Notes: generated from the sequence alone by a model not told the origin. Positions 16,801 through 25,816 are shown, counted from the first letter of the stretch. The stretch is 44,860 nucleotides of DNA from CAYJHC01 sp964369465 (GCA_964369465.1 CAYJEX010000014.1:1-44860); one strand, 5' to 3'. Numbers and translations are program-made.

Positions 16801-18132
16801 TCCAGAGGAACATGCTTCATTAAGCATAATGTTATACATAGCACCATCTCTAATTTTCATGCATTTCATATCTTGTCCGCCGATGTCTAAAATAAAATCT
16901 ACACCAGGCAAAAATTCTTCAGCTGCCTTATAGTGAGCCATCGTTTCTATTTCGCCATTGTCAACAGCAAAAGCCGCTTTAATTAAGCCTTCACCATATC
17001 CCGTAACCGTAGAACCTGCTATTATTGCCCCTGGAGGCAATTGTTTATATAACTCTAACAACATTTTCTTTACTGTTTCAATTGGATTTCCTTCATTGCC
17101 TTGATAAAATGAATAAAGCAGATTTTTTCGTTCATCTATCAATGCAGCCTTTGTCGTAGTTGAGCCAGCATCAATTCCCAAAAAAACATTGCCACGTGCA
17201 TATTTTATTTCGGCACGAGATATTTTGTTTTTTTCATGTCTCTTTTTAAAGTTATCATATTCTACTCTAGTTTCAAATAGAGGCTCTATATATTTTATTT
17301 CATTTGTATTATCTTTTGATTTTCCCTTTAATTTATTTATTATTTCTTCTAAAAAAATGGGGTTTTGAGTTTCGGAAATAATTGCTGCACCTATTGCAAC
17401 AAAATACTTAGCCTCCTCTGGAAAAATCACTTGTTCTTCTTCTAATTCCAAAGTTTCAACAAAACGCTTTCTCAATTCTGACAAAAACGATAATGGTCCC
17501 CCTAAAAATGCTACATTACCTTTTATTCTTCTTCCACATGCCAACCCGCTAATAGTTTGGTTTACTACAGCTTGAAAAATTGATGCAGCAAGGTTTTCTT
17601 TTGCTGCTCCTTCATTTATTAGTGGTTGAATATCTGTTTTCGCAAACACTCCGCATCTTGCCGCAATCGGATATATCATTGTATGATTTTTCGCATACTC
17701 ATTCAAACCCTGCGCATCTGTATTTAACAATACAGACATTTGGTCAATAAAAGCACCTGTGCCCCCTGCACAAGTTCCATTCATTCTTTGCTCTATCGTT
17801 CCACCATAGAAGGTAATCTTTGCATCTTCACCCCCAAGTTCAATGGCTACATCAGTATCACTTATCAATTCTTCTACAGCTCTTGAGCATGCTACAACCT
17901 CTTGCTCAAAGTGTATTCCCATACTTTTAGATAATGCTAGCCCACCTGATCCTGTAATTGTAAAGTGTGCCGAAATATTTCCTACATCGTTATAAAAATT
18001 TTCAACTACTTCTGAAAATTTTTCGTATACATTCGACATATGTCTTTCGTACTTTTTGTATATTAAGTTGTTTTCTGAATCAATTCCTACTACTTTTATT
18101 GTTGTGGAACCAATATCAATCCCTACTCTCAT
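13897..18132 (-). CDS. Giant 2-hydroxyacyl-CoA dehydratase activase-like protein
   Basis: A 1411-residue protein with two BcrAD/BadFG (HgdC-like) ATPase modules in tandem. The first starts GIDIGSTTIK with cysteines in NGTCAGGTGAF and AARCGVFAK; the second, from about residue 315, starts GIDAGSTTTK with NEACSSGCGSF and GTRCTVFMNS. In HgdC such cysteines hold a 4Fe-4S cluster between two subunits, and ATP drives an electron to a dehydratase. A four-Cys stretch (CEKCENKC...CEKG) follows, then a DUF2229 region and a C-terminal part like the dehydratase HgdB subunit (NNDSCYPT, QTGGGCRASN). The length matches clostridial homologs of this composite family, whose substrate is unknown. No dehydratase subunits lie nearby. 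AGGTGA precedes the ATG. Confidence 0.9.
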   Translation of the reverse strand: MRVGIDIGSTTIKVVGIDSENNLIYKKYERHMSNVYEKFSEVVENFYNDVGNISAHFTITGSGGLALSKSMGIHFEQEVVACSRAVEELISDTDVAIELGGEDAKITFYGGTIEQRMNGTCAGGTGAFIDQMSVLLNTDAQGLNEYAKNHTMIYPIAARCGVFAKTDIQPLINEGAAKENLAASIFQAVVNQTISGLACGRRIKGNVAFLGGPLSFLSELRKRFVETLELEEEQVIFPEEAKYFVAIGAAIISETQNPIFLEEIINKLKGKSKDNTNEIKYIEPLFETRVEYDNFKKRHEKNKISRAEIKYARGNVFLGIDAGSTTTKAALIDERKNLLYSFYQGNEGNPIETVKKMLLELYKQLPPGAIIAGSTVTGYGEGLIKAAFAVDNGEIETMAHYKAAEEFLPGVDFILDIGGQDMKCMKIRDGAMYNIMLNEACSSGCGSFLETYAKSVNMDTVTFSKEALFAKSPVDLGTRCTVFMNSKVKQAQKEGATIGDISAGLSYSVIKNALYKVIKLRNPEEAGEKIVVQGGTFLNEAVLRCIENVIGREVVRPDVAGIMGAYGAALLAKQNYVSGTESSIYDMDDLKEFSINNNHARCEKCENKCLLTISTFNNNEKFVTGNRCEKGAGKSIKKNKLPDMFEYKVERTFNFTPLSEDRSKRGTVGIPRVLNMYENYPFWFKFFSQLGYRVVLSPPSTKEIYEKGMSTISSDTACYPAKLVHGHIQWLVDNGVKWIFYPCINHEIEEDPRANNHFNCPVVATYPEVIAKNMDDIFKEEGVRFTNPFLPYDNTARLTKELHKFLKPYGVGIVEVENAVNFARKADKRFKDDIKKYGDSTLKFARENGKKIIVLAGRPYHLDPEVNHGINQVITSHDMVVLTEDSVSNIEKLVRPIRVLDQWMYHTRLYRAAEYVCTTDDVELIQLNSFGCGLDAVTVDQVEEITKAKNKLYTVLKIDEGNNLGAAKIRIRSLKSAIEARTKYNIKREDNRVPYKRKVFTKKMKKDYTILVPQMSPIHFSMVENAMRKFGYNAKLLPDVDTHAIEEGLRYINNDSCYPTIVTLGQIISYLKSGKVDLNKTAIFMTQTGGGCRASNYIALLRKALKDLNMEHIPVISINMSGIESNPGFKLKPMLIKRLLMGIVYGDLFMRVLYKTRPYELVEGSADRLYKKWSRVAARNITGGSMLKYNIILRLIVDEFDKLPLRNDVIKPKVGVVGEILVKYHPIANNDIVKIIENEGGEAVVLDLLDFFLYVMYNKKFEFQNLSGTKFTMRVNMAMIKLLEHFRKPMKKALSKSVRFEPPARIQDVASKAEELVSLGNQCGEGWLLTGEMLELIDHGVENVACLQPFACLPNHITGKGMMKALRKRNPKANVVAIDYDPGASEVNQLNRIKLMMATAHKNLNDKKIDE

Positions 18133-18182
18133 TTTTTCACCTGTATTTCTAGATAATGTGGTATATGTTTTATGAAAATTAA

Positions 18183-18535
18183 AATTTGGGTGCGCATAAG
18201 CCGGGTTCTGTATTTGACAATCATCTATCTAGGACTTACATTACTGCAAATCTCATGCGATCCACCTTATCGGGAGGAAGCGAGCAGCCACCTTTCTTCC
18301 CTTTTCGATCTTGCTCCAGATGGGGTTTACACGGCCACCATGTCTCCATGATGCCGGTGAGCTCTTACCTCACCATTTCAACCTTGCCACGGCATTATCC
18401 GTTTCGGCGGTATGTTTCTGTTGCACTTTCCCTATAGTTACCTACGCCGGACGTTATCCGGCATCCTTGCTCTGTGGAGCCCGGACTTTCCTCATATACT
18501 CTTTCAGTATACGCGATTGCCTGCTCACCCAAATT
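18183..18535 (-). ncRNA. rnpB: RNase P RNA, type A
   Basis: The catalytic RNA of RNase P, which trims the 5' ends of tRNA precursors. The minus strand carries the conserved GAGGAAAGTCCGGGCTCC (18476-18493) near the 5' end and ACAGAACCCGGCTTAT (18196-18211) near the 3' end. The ends are set by helix P1: AATTTGGGTG (18526-18535) pairs with CACCCAAATT (18183-18192), and a T-rich run follows, so P1 may double as a terminator. The length of about 353 nt fits type A. It begins 16 bases after the stop of the Nif3-like gene and ends about 50 bases before the activase gene, on the same strand. A separate promoter was not clearly seen. Confidence 0.95.
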
Positions 18536-18551
18536 AAATTATTTACTATAT

Positions 18552-19334
18552 TTATAAGCCATACTTAAATGGATTAATTACTGCCTTACTATTTATTATT
18601 TCTACATCAACTTCTTTCGAAAGTTGATCAACTAGATTTTCAACAAATTGTTTCTCTGTATCGTAATGGCCTGCATCAACTAAAGATATTCCTTCTGCTA
18701 AAGCTTTCTGTGCCTGATGGAGTTTTGTATCTCCCGTAATAAGTAGTTGACATCCTTCTTTGATAGCAGGTTTTATTAAATCTCCCCCAGCACCACAGCA
18801 TATTGCTATTTTGGAAATAATCATATCAAGATCACCTGCAATCTTCAATGTTTCTCTCGGAATTTCCCATCTCGTAATTATTTCTTCACATACTTGCCTT
18901 AACGAAAGCTTTTGTTTCAGACTTCCTATTACACCAGGGTGATTTTCGGGATTATTTTTTGGAACCGACACATTTTCTAATTGCAATATTTTTGCCAAAT
19001 AATAGTTGTTCCCCCCTGGCGCATTGTCAAATGTAAGGTGTGCCGAATAAACTGAGATGTTATTATTAATCGCTTCAATCAAATACCTGCCTTGAACTGT
19101 ATTATAATCAATGGATTTAATATTTGAAAAAATTAGTGGATGATGCGTAATTATCATATCAACATTTTCTTGTATCGCCTCATCCATCACATTTTTATTT
19201 ATTTCCATAGCTACCAAAATTTTGTTAATTTCGTCATTTTCTGTTCTTATTTGAATTCCTGTATTGTCCCATGTTTCTCCATATTCAAGCGGAGCTATTT
19301 TTTCTATCGCATCTTTTATTTCGTCAAATTTCAT
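18552..19334 (-). CDS. Nif3-like dinuclear metal centre protein
   Basis: A 260-residue protein of the Nif3/YqfO family ('GTP cyclohydrolase 1 type 2 homolog'). Metal ligands are visible in THHPLIF near residue 65, in AHLTFDNAPGG, and in the C-terminal GHYDTEKQFVENL. The YqfO middle insertion is absent, giving the short form. Members bind two metal ions; the physiological reaction is unsettled. The ATG at 19334 follows GGAGG; an upstream in-frame ATG overlaps that site and is rejected. It follows trmK, a very common pairing in Firmicutes, within the rpoD cluster. Confidence 0.9.
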   Translation of the reverse strand: MKFDEIKDAIEKIAPLEYGETWDNTGIQIRTENDEINKILVAMEINKNVMDEAIQENVDMIITHHPLIFSNIKSIDYNTVQGRYLIEAINNNISVYSAHLTFDNAPGGNNYYLAKILQLENVSVPKNNPENHPGVIGSLKQKLSLRQVCEEIITRWEIPRETLKIAGDLDMIISKIAICCGAGGDLIKPAIKEGCQLLITGDTKLHQAQKALAEGISLVDAGHYDTEKQFVENLVDQLSKEVDVEIINSKAVINPFKYGL

Positions 19335-19389
19335 TTTAACCTCCATTTAAAGTATATTAAATTTTGTTAGTCTTTGTAATCACAATATT

Positions 19390-20169
19390 TTAAATTAATC
19401 TCGATTTTAATAGTTCCATTTCCATTTTAAGTCGATTTATTTCTTGCGTCTTGTTTATATTCTTACTTTCTTTTAATTTATCAAGGACTATTTCCTTTTT
19501 ATTGATTTTACGGGTAATAAAATCCTTTAGTAAATGTTCATTAATTATTTTATGAGCAATAGGTAGTTCCCATAATATGTTTTCTTCATCCATATTTAAG
19601 TCAATTCTATAATCTTGCTTTTCATTATTTGTTGCTGGTTTGATACATAAGATTTCACATATATACTTTCCCTCTTCAACTAAAGCTTCTTCTACTATCA
19701 TAAAGTTGCTACTAGTAACAAATTGCCTTAATTTATGTGTTCCGTTTCTTGGTTGTAGTATATATTTTGAAAAGCTCTTTGATTTAGTCAAGTCTTCTTC
19801 AAGTATGTTTGCAATCAATCTTCCTCCCATACCTGCAATAATTATTGTATCCACTTCACCATTTTCAAATACTTTTAGTCCGTCGCCAACTCTAAAATCA
19901 AATTCCTTTGCGCAATATTCAAAATCGATTTCACTATTTTCTGTTTTGGAAGTCTCTCGTAGTTTCATATTTTCAGTAACTTCCGAAAAATTAAACTTCG
20001 CCTTGTTAAGTGATTGCTCTGACATATCAGACATTATTACTAGAGGACTTGTGCCTTCACACCATAATTTTAGTGGCAACAGTCCATGATCTGTTCCAAT
20101 GTCTCCTATTCTTTCTCCTTTAGAAACCATCGAAGACATTAACTCCATTCTATTTCCTATTTCTATCAT
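19390..20169 (-). CDS. trmK: tRNA (adenine-22-N1)-methyltransferase
   Basis: A 259-residue SAM-dependent methyltransferase of the TrmK family. The SAM-binding motif is GDIGTDHGLLPL, followed by SDMSEQSLNKAK, the family-specific AGMGGRLIANIL and the LQPRNGTHKLRQFV block that replaces a usual catalytic loop. A basic coiled-coil tail (about 215-259) is typical. It forms m1A22 in bacterial tRNAs such as tRNA-Ser and tRNA-Tyr. It starts 16 bases after rpoD with AGGAAAT as a weak ribosome site and precedes the Nif3-like gene. Confidence 0.92.
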   Translation of the reverse strand: MIEIGNRMELMSSMVSKGERIGDIGTDHGLLPLKLWCEGTSPLVIMSDMSEQSLNKAKFNFSEVTENMKLRETSKTENSEIDFEYCAKEFDFRVGDGLKVFENGEVDTIIIAGMGGRLIANILEEDLTKSKSFSKYILQPRNGTHKLRQFVTSSNFMIVEEALVEEGKYICEILCIKPATNNEKQDYRIDLNMDEENILWELPIAHKIINEHLLKDFITRKINKKEIVLDKLKESKNINKTQEINRLKMEMELLKSRLI

Positions 20170-20185
20170 GTTATATCGCTATTTC

Positions 20186-21349
20186 CTAGTCTAAAAAGTC
20201 TTTTAATTTCCTGGCTTTGCTTGGAGCTCTAAGTTTACGAAGAGCTTTTGCTTCAATCTGTCTAATTCTTTCTCTCGTTACATCAAATTTCTTGCCTACT
20301 TCTTCCAAAGTTTTTGGAACACCATCTTCCAATCCAAACCTAAGAATAAGAACTTTTTTCTCTCTTTCAGATAGTTCATTTAAAACTTCCATAAGTTGCT
20401 CTTTAAGCATCGCAAATGCCGCAACATCGGATGGGGCTAGAGCTTCTTCATCTGGTATAAAGTCTCCTAAATGACTATCTTCTTCTTCCCCAATTGGTGT
20501 TTCTAAAGATACTGGTTCTTGTGCAATTTTCAAAATTTCTCTTACTTTATCTTCAGATATTTCCATCTCAGCAGCAATTTCTTCTGGTGTTGGGTCTTTT
20601 CCATTCTCTTGAAGTAACTGTCTAGATACTCTCATAAGTTTGTTTATCGTCTCAACCATATGTACTGGAATTCTAATAGTTCTAGCTTGATCAGCGATAG
20701 ATCTAGTTATTGCTTGTCTTATCCACCAAGTTGAGTATGTACTAAATTTAAATCCTTTGCTCCAGTCAAATTTATCAACTGCCCTAATTAGTCCCAAATT
20801 GCCTTCCTGAATCAAATCAAGAAATTGCATCCCTCTGCCAACGTATCGTTTTGCTATACTTACAACAAGCCTCAAGTTTGCTTCACAAAGCTTTCTCTTT
20901 GCGTCTTCATCTCCAAGTTCCATTCTTTTAGCAAGTTCTGTCTCTTCATCTTTTGAAAGAAGCGGAACTTTCCCTATTTCTTTAAGATACATCCTAACTG
21001 GATCATCAATAGATATTGGCTTATCCTCAGATGCTATCACTTCTAAGTCAACAAATTTTTCACCATTTTCTTTTATTTCTATACTTTCCGTTGGAATTTT
21101 ATCGTGTAAATCTTCATGCTCGTTTTCAATCTCGGCAAGCTCTAAATCAGCAGGAATATCTTCTAAGTAAATATCCATACCTTTTAAAATCACTTCATCA
21201 CATATTTCCCTAATCTGATCCTCTTCTAATTCCATCTGTTCTAAATATTCAGAAAGTTCACCATATGTTATTTTTCCATTGCTTATTTTTTTTCTAACTT
21301 CTTCTTGGACTTGTGCTTTCTTTTTTCCCCAATCATCGTTATATAACAC
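20186..21349 (-). CDS. rpoD: Primary RNA polymerase sigma factor
   Basis: The housekeeping sigma factor (SigA/RpoD), 387 residues. The acidic N-terminal region 1.1 is followed by region 1.2 (DDPVRMYLKEIG), region 2 with RLVVSIAKRYVGRGMQFLDLIQEGN and the -10-reading TYSTWWIRQAITRSI, region 3 (MVETINKLMRVSRQLL) and region 4 with the helix-turn-helix TLEEVGKKFDVTRERIRQIEAKALRKLR. The length is typical of Firmicutes. GTG at 21349 is the start, preceded by GGAGG with a six-base gap. It follows dnaG by ten bases, the classic macromolecular-synthesis order. Confidence 0.97.
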   Translation of the reverse strand: MLYNDDWGKKKAQVQEEVRKKISNGKITYGELSEYLEQMELEEDQIREICDEVILKGMDIYLEDIPADLELAEIENEHEDLHDKIPTESIEIKENGEKFVDLEVIASEDKPISIDDPVRMYLKEIGKVPLLSKDEETELAKRMELGDEDAKRKLCEANLRLVVSIAKRYVGRGMQFLDLIQEGNLGLIRAVDKFDWSKGFKFSTYSTWWIRQAITRSIADQARTIRIPVHMVETINKLMRVSRQLLQENGKDPTPEEIAAEMEISEDKVREILKIAQEPVSLETPIGEEEDSHLGDFIPDEEALAPSDVAAFAMLKEQLMEVLNELSEREKKVLILRFGLEDGVPKTLEEVGKKFDVTRERIRQIEAKALRKLRAPSKARKLKDFLD

Positions 21350-21359
21350 TATATACCTC

Positions 21360-23078
21360 CTACGATCCTATTTTCTTTTGAATCTCAATCAATTGAGCAG
21401 TTGCATCTTCTATTTTTTCCAATTCGTTTTCACCTAGCATATCGATTATCTTTTGCAATTGATACGCTCTTTCCTTTAAACTAGCCATCTCCACTTTTGC
21501 CTTACATTCTTCAAACACTTCCCTTTCATTTCCACTATACGAGAATCCATTTCTAATTTTGTTTACAACAATTTGACTTTTTTCCCCAAGCATATCTAGC
21601 AGCTTATTTGTATCCAGACTTTTTCCTTCTTCATATATTTCTTCTATGGATTTAATAATTTCTAATCCCTCATTGCTTCGGAAAACATCAAAATACATTT
21701 TTACTTCTTCTATCATTTCAACTTTAGAAATAAGGATATTTATCAATTCTTTTTCTAAAGTTGAAATTTCAATATTTGAATTTGTACTTTTTTCATATTG
21801 ACTATATGTTTGCGGAGTTTGAGTTATTATTCCAACTTCTTCGACTATAGCCCCTTCTGACACATTATAATTCCTAGAAATTTTTTTGACATATATATCT
21901 CTTTCAACTGGACTTAACTCCTTTAAAAAAACAGCAATTTCTTTTAAGAACTCTATTTTTTCTTCTATAATATCTAAATTGTATTTCTCGTCTAGTTTTT
22001 TTATTTTATAATCAGCATACACTTCAGATTCATCTGCTAGCTTTAAAAAAGATGTTGCTCCATATTTTTTTACGTACTCATCTGGATCTTTCTCATCTGG
22101 AATAGTCAGCACTTTCCCTCTTGCTCCTGCTTTACTCACTACTTCCAAACCTCTTGACGCTGCTTGTTGTCCTGCTTCATCTGCATCATAAGCCAAAACA
22201 ATGTTTCTGCTATATCTCTTTAAAATCCTCGCTTGATTTTCTGTCAATGCAGTGCCTAGTGAAGCAGCTACAGTTCTTATCCCTTTGTCATACAAAGCAA
22301 TAACATCCATATATCCTTCCACAAGAATAGTTCTATCTTCTTTCGTTATCTCTTTCCTTGTGAAATTCAGTCCATACAAGTTATTTTTTTTTGAAAAAAC
22401 ATGCGACTCCGAGGAGTTAAGATATTTAGGCATTCCTTCTCCTACTACTCTGCCTCCAAAGCCAATTATTTTATCAGTTGTATTCCATATCGGAAAAATT
22501 ACACGTTTCCTAAATTTATCAAAATATTTTCCATCTTTACTAGATATCAACCCTAATTCAAGCATTATTTTTTCATTATATCCTTTTGATTTTAAGTATT
22601 TATACAGGCCATCCCAATCATCTCCCCCATATCCAATTCCAAAAGTTTTTATTGTTTCTGGAGAGATTCCCCTTCCTTGCATATACTTATATCCTAAGTT
22701 TTCTTTTTGATGAAATTTTCTATAGTAAAAAATTGCAGCCTCTCTATTTATTTTATAATATTCCTCTTTGTTTTTTGTTTTCTCTCCATGATATGTCATT
22801 TCAATTCCATATTGAGTTGCTAATTTTTCTAAAGCTTCTCGAAACTCTAAATTGTAATGTTTCTTTACAAACTCAATTACATCTCCAGTAGCATGGCATC
22901 CAAAACAAGTGAATATTTGCTTTTCCTGAGAAACCATAAAAGATGGCGTTTTTTCTCCATGAAAAGGGCATAAGCCTTTAAAGTTTGAACCCGATCTCTT
23001 CAGCTCTACTACTTGTCCTATAACATCAACAATGTCAATCTTACTTTTTATTTCGTTAATATCTGAATTATTGCTCAT
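21360..23078 (-). CDS. dnaG: DNA primase
   Basis: Primase of 572 residues, which makes RNA primers at the replication fork. The N-terminal zinc finger uses C37, H40, C58 and C61 (CPFHGEKTPSF...CFGCH). The TOPRIM core has VEGYMDVIALYDKG and AYDADEAGQQAA. The C-terminal domain (about 430-572) is diverged, as usual for the helicase-binding part. AAGGGAAT precedes the ATG. It lies between dgt and rpoD with short gaps. Confidence 0.96.
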   Translation of the reverse strand: MSNNSDINEIKSKIDIVDVIGQVVELKRSGSNFKGLCPFHGEKTPSFMVSQEKQIFTCFGCHATGDVIEFVKKHYNLEFREALEKLATQYGIEMTYHGEKTKNKEEYYKINREAAIFYYRKFHQKENLGYKYMQGRGISPETIKTFGIGYGGDDWDGLYKYLKSKGYNEKIMLELGLISSKDGKYFDKFRKRVIFPIWNTTDKIIGFGGRVVGEGMPKYLNSSESHVFSKKNNLYGLNFTRKEITKEDRTILVEGYMDVIALYDKGIRTVAASLGTALTENQARILKRYSRNIVLAYDADEAGQQAASRGLEVVSKAGARGKVLTIPDEKDPDEYVKKYGATSFLKLADESEVYADYKIKKLDEKYNLDIIEEKIEFLKEIAVFLKELSPVERDIYVKKISRNYNVSEGAIVEEVGIITQTPQTYSQYEKSTNSNIEISTLEKELINILISKVEMIEEVKMYFDVFRSNEGLEIIKSIEEIYEEGKSLDTNKLLDMLGEKSQIVVNKIRNGFSYSGNEREVFEECKAKVEMASLKERAYQLQKIIDMLGENELEKIEDATAQLIEIQKKIGS

Positions 23079-23098
23079 CTATTCCCTTTTCCATCAAT

Positions 23099-24100
23099 TT
23101 ATCTATGATATTTTAGTTCATCAAATGTTCTAGTCGCATACCTATCCGTCATCATTGCGACATAATCTTTTACCATTTCGGTACTGCTATTCAATTTTTC
23201 TAAATATTGCATTTCCACGGAAATATCTTTTGGGTTTGCCATAAAGTATTCATATAAAAACTCTACAATATTTTCTTCCTTTTCATCTAATGATCCTATA
23301 TTTACATTTGGATTCAAATACACTCTTTCAAACATGAATTCGCGCAATTTCGTCATATGTCTTGTTGCCTCTTCGCTCATACTGATTTTATCTTTACCTT
23401 GACTTTCCTTAATCATATCCATTACAAGAGTACTTATTCTCTCGCTATGTTCATATCCTAGGTAATCCAAACTATCTTTAGGCAAGTCATTGATATTGAT
23501 TATTCCATTTCTAAACGCATCATCAATATCATGATTAATGTATGCAATTCTATCGCTTGTTTTTACAATTTGTCCTTCAAGTGTAAAGGGCATAGTTGGA
23601 CCTGTATGATTTAATATCCCATCCCTAACCTCGTGTGTTAGATTTAGCCCCTGCTTGTTGTGTCCATTTTCCAAAACATCCACAATTCTTAAACTTTGTT
23701 CATTATGTCTAAATCCTCCTGGATGTATTTGATTCAGTACTTTTTCTCCTATATGTCCAAAAGGCGTATGCCCTAAATCATGACCAAGTGCAATTGCTTC
23801 TGTCAAATCTTCATTAAGTGCAAGACCCCTAGCAATTGTTCTAGAAATTTGCGATACTTCCAATGTGTGCGTCATTCTTGTTCTATAATGATCTTCTTCC
23901 ATAGGTAAGAATACTTGCGTTTTGTACATAAGTCTACGAAAAGCTTTCGAGTGAATTATTCTATCTTTATCTCTTTGAAATTCGGTCCTCAAAGGGCACT
24001 TTTGAATTTCAGTATTTCTCCCTTTTGAATCGGCTGATTTTGTAGCAAATTCAGACAAATACTGTTTTTCTCTTTCTTCAATTAACTCTCTATATAACAT
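23099..24100 (-). CDS. dGTP triphosphohydrolase-like HD protein
   Basis: A 333-residue HD-domain protein of the Dgt family (the short, Firmicutes-type form). Metal-binding residues appear in RMTHTLEVSQ and in GHDLGHTPFGH; downstream RIAYINHDIDDA carries the last aspartate. Dgt enzymes cleave dNTPs to the nucleoside and tripolyphosphate; some relatives have other nucleotide substrates. GGGGAG precedes the ATG. It lies directly between dut and dnaG, so two dNTP-housekeeping genes precede primase in the same operon. Confidence 0.92.
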   Translation of the reverse strand: MLYRELIEEREKQYLSEFATKSADSKGRNTEIQKCPLRTEFQRDKDRIIHSKAFRRLMYKTQVFLPMEEDHYRTRMTHTLEVSQISRTIARGLALNEDLTEAIALGHDLGHTPFGHIGEKVLNQIHPGGFRHNEQSLRIVDVLENGHNKQGLNLTHEVRDGILNHTGPTMPFTLEGQIVKTSDRIAYINHDIDDAFRNGIININDLPKDSLDYLGYEHSERISTLVMDMIKESQGKDKISMSEEATRHMTKLREFMFERVYLNPNVNIGSLDEKEENIVEFLYEYFMANPKDISVEMQYLEKLNSSTEMVKDYVAMMTDRYATRTFDELKYHR

Positions 24101-24115
24101 TTTCTCCCCTATACT

Positions 24116-24544
24116 TTACATACCTGTATGCCCAAATCCACCATGCCCTCTTTCTGTGTCATCTAATTCTTCGACAAGTTCAAATTCTATAGTTTCATAT
24201 TTTGCAATTACCATTTGAGCAATTCTTTGGCCATCCTCAACAATAAAATCATCTTTACCCCAGTTTATTAATATGATTTTTATTTCTCCTCTATAATCAG
24301 AATCTATCGTTCCTATCCCGTTTACAAGTCCTACTCCATATTTTGCTGCCAATCCACTTCTTGCTCTAATTTGTGCTTCGTATCCAACAGGAAGTTCTAT
24401 AGATATCCCAGTAGGTATCATGCATCTATCTAAATGTTTCAAAACAATCGTTTCATCTATCCTTGCCATTAAATCTACACCTGCCGAGCCTTTAGTCTCA
24501 TACTTTGGTACCTCTATACCTGAAGATTTTATTCTTATTTTCAT
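24116..24544 (-). CDS. dut: dUTP diphosphatase (trimeric dUTPase)
   Basis: A 142-residue dUTPase with the five trimer motifs in order: AGVDLMA, RARSGLAAKYGVG, NGIGTIDSDYRGEIK with the catalytic Asp, GQRIAQMVI and the C-terminal GHGGFGHTG. In motif V a His stands where Ser is usual (GFGSTG). The enzyme hydrolyses dUTP to dUMP and keeps uracil out of DNA. The ATG at 24544 follows GGAGAA; a TTG four codons upstream overlaps that site and is not used. Confidence 0.95.
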   Translation of the reverse strand: MKIRIKSSGIEVPKYETKGSAGVDLMARIDETIVLKHLDRCMIPTGISIELPVGYEAQIRARSGLAAKYGVGLVNGIGTIDSDYRGEIKIILINWGKDDFIVEDGQRIAQMVIAKYETIEFELVEELDDTERGHGGFGHTGM

Positions 24545-24589
24545 AATATTCTCCAAATCGCAATTGCAAATTTTGTTATAATTTATAAA

Positions 24590-25816
24590 TTATTCTTCAC
24601 CAGTAATCAAAACCTTTGAGTACGACTTAAAGTCTGAAATTAAATTAATTACTTGGAACATATCTTCCATTGACACTTTGTTTAGGCTGTCAATAATTTC
24701 TTTTCCCTCTTCAACTTTATTAAGCAAGAGTACATTTTTTCCAATTGCGTACATTCTTCTATCTACACTTTCTTGCCCAAATGTTACACTACTTTTTAAT
24801 TGTTCTTTTGCTTTTGACAACTCTTCTGCTGTAACTCCTTTTTCTTTCAGAAGCATTAACTGGGTTTTTATTTCATTTTCTGTTTTTTCAAGATTATCAT
24901 GCCCTACACCTGCATATATTTGAAAATATCCTGTATGAACATAACTTTGATTTCCTGAATAAACAGAATATGCCAAACCCATTTCTTCTCTTATTGATTG
25001 AAAAAGTCTTGAGCTCATGCTTCCACCTAAAATGTTGCTAAGTATAGCCATGCTATAGTATCTGTCATCATCTAGCGAAATACTTGGTGTTGCCAGAAAC
25101 AAGTGGGACTGTTCTATCTTTCTATTTTTTGTCAACTTAGATGGTTTATAGTTTGATAGCTTATACTCTTTATTCGGTTTTTTTTCTTCAAAATCCGAAA
25201 AATATTGTTCCACCATACTGCATATTTTATCTTCATCAAAATTTCCAGCAACTGCAATTACTATCGAATCTTTCGTATATTCATTTCTCACATATTGCTT
25301 CATTGTTTCACTTTGAATTTTTTTAAGCGACGCCCTACTTCCTATAATTCGATTCGCCAAAAGATTTCCTTTCATTACTTTTTCGCAAATCAAATCTGCC
25401 CCTATATCGTCAGGAGCATCTTCTATCATTTTCATTTCTTCAAAAATTACATTTCTTTCTTTTCTAATTTCTTTTTCATCAAATATAGTTTTAGTAAACA
25501 TATCAAAAAGAATTTCTGCTCCTTTTTCAATGTTATCTGTTATAGTTTTAATATAATAACATGTTGCTTCTTTTCCAGTAAACGCATTGATATTTCCACC
25601 AATGTTATCAACATCTTCGGCAATTTTTTTTGCAGTTCTTTTTTCAGTTCCCTTAAACATCATATGTTCAATGAAATGAGATATTCCAGCATTATCTTTG
25701 TTTTCATTTACAGCACCCGCTTTTACCCAAATTCCAATAGATGCCGATTGCACATAAGGTAATTCTTCTAAGGCTATTCTAACTCCATTTGCAACAGTTT
25801 TTATTTTTATCATCAT
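24590..25816 (-). CDS. M16-family zinc peptidase (YmxG/PepR-like)
   Basis: A 408-residue peptidase of the mitochondrial-processing-peptidase type. The inverted zinc motif is His47-x-x-Glu50-His51 in SHFIEHMMFKGT, with the distal Glu expected in the NVIFEEMKMIED helix region. The C-terminal half has the R/Y motif area (SSRLFQSIREEMGLAYSVYS), so it is the full active two-lobe form. There is no signal peptide, so it is cytoplasmic. Its physiological substrate in Firmicutes is not known. GAAAGGG lies before the first ATG. A near-consensus promoter lies just upstream, making this the likely first gene of the dut-dgt-dnaG-rpoD transcript. Confidence 0.92.
   Translation of the reverse strand: MMIKIKTVANGVRIALEELPYVQSASIGIWVKAGAVNENKDNAGISHFIEHMMFKGTEKRTAKKIAEDVDNIGGNINAFTGKEATCYYIKTITDNIEKGAEILFDMFTKTIFDEKEIRKERNVIFEEMKMIEDAPDDIGADLICEKVMKGNLLANRIIGSRASLKKIQSETMKQYVRNEYTKDSIVIAVAGNFDEDKICSMVEQYFSDFEEKKPNKEYKLSNYKPSKLTKNRKIEQSHLFLATPSISLDDDRYYSMAILSNILGGSMSSRLFQSIREEMGLAYSVYSGNQSYVHTGYFQIYAGVGHDNLEKTENEIKTQLMLLKEKGVTAEELSKAKEQLKSSVTFGQESVDRRMYAIGKNVLLLNKVEEGKEIIDSLNKVSMEDMFQVINLISDFKSYSKVLITGEE

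Noticed and set aside
18186..18568. Two plus-strand open frames of 83 and 85 codons
   Set aside because: They lie within the RNase P RNA gene on the opposite strand; the conserved P RNA motifs explain the sequence.
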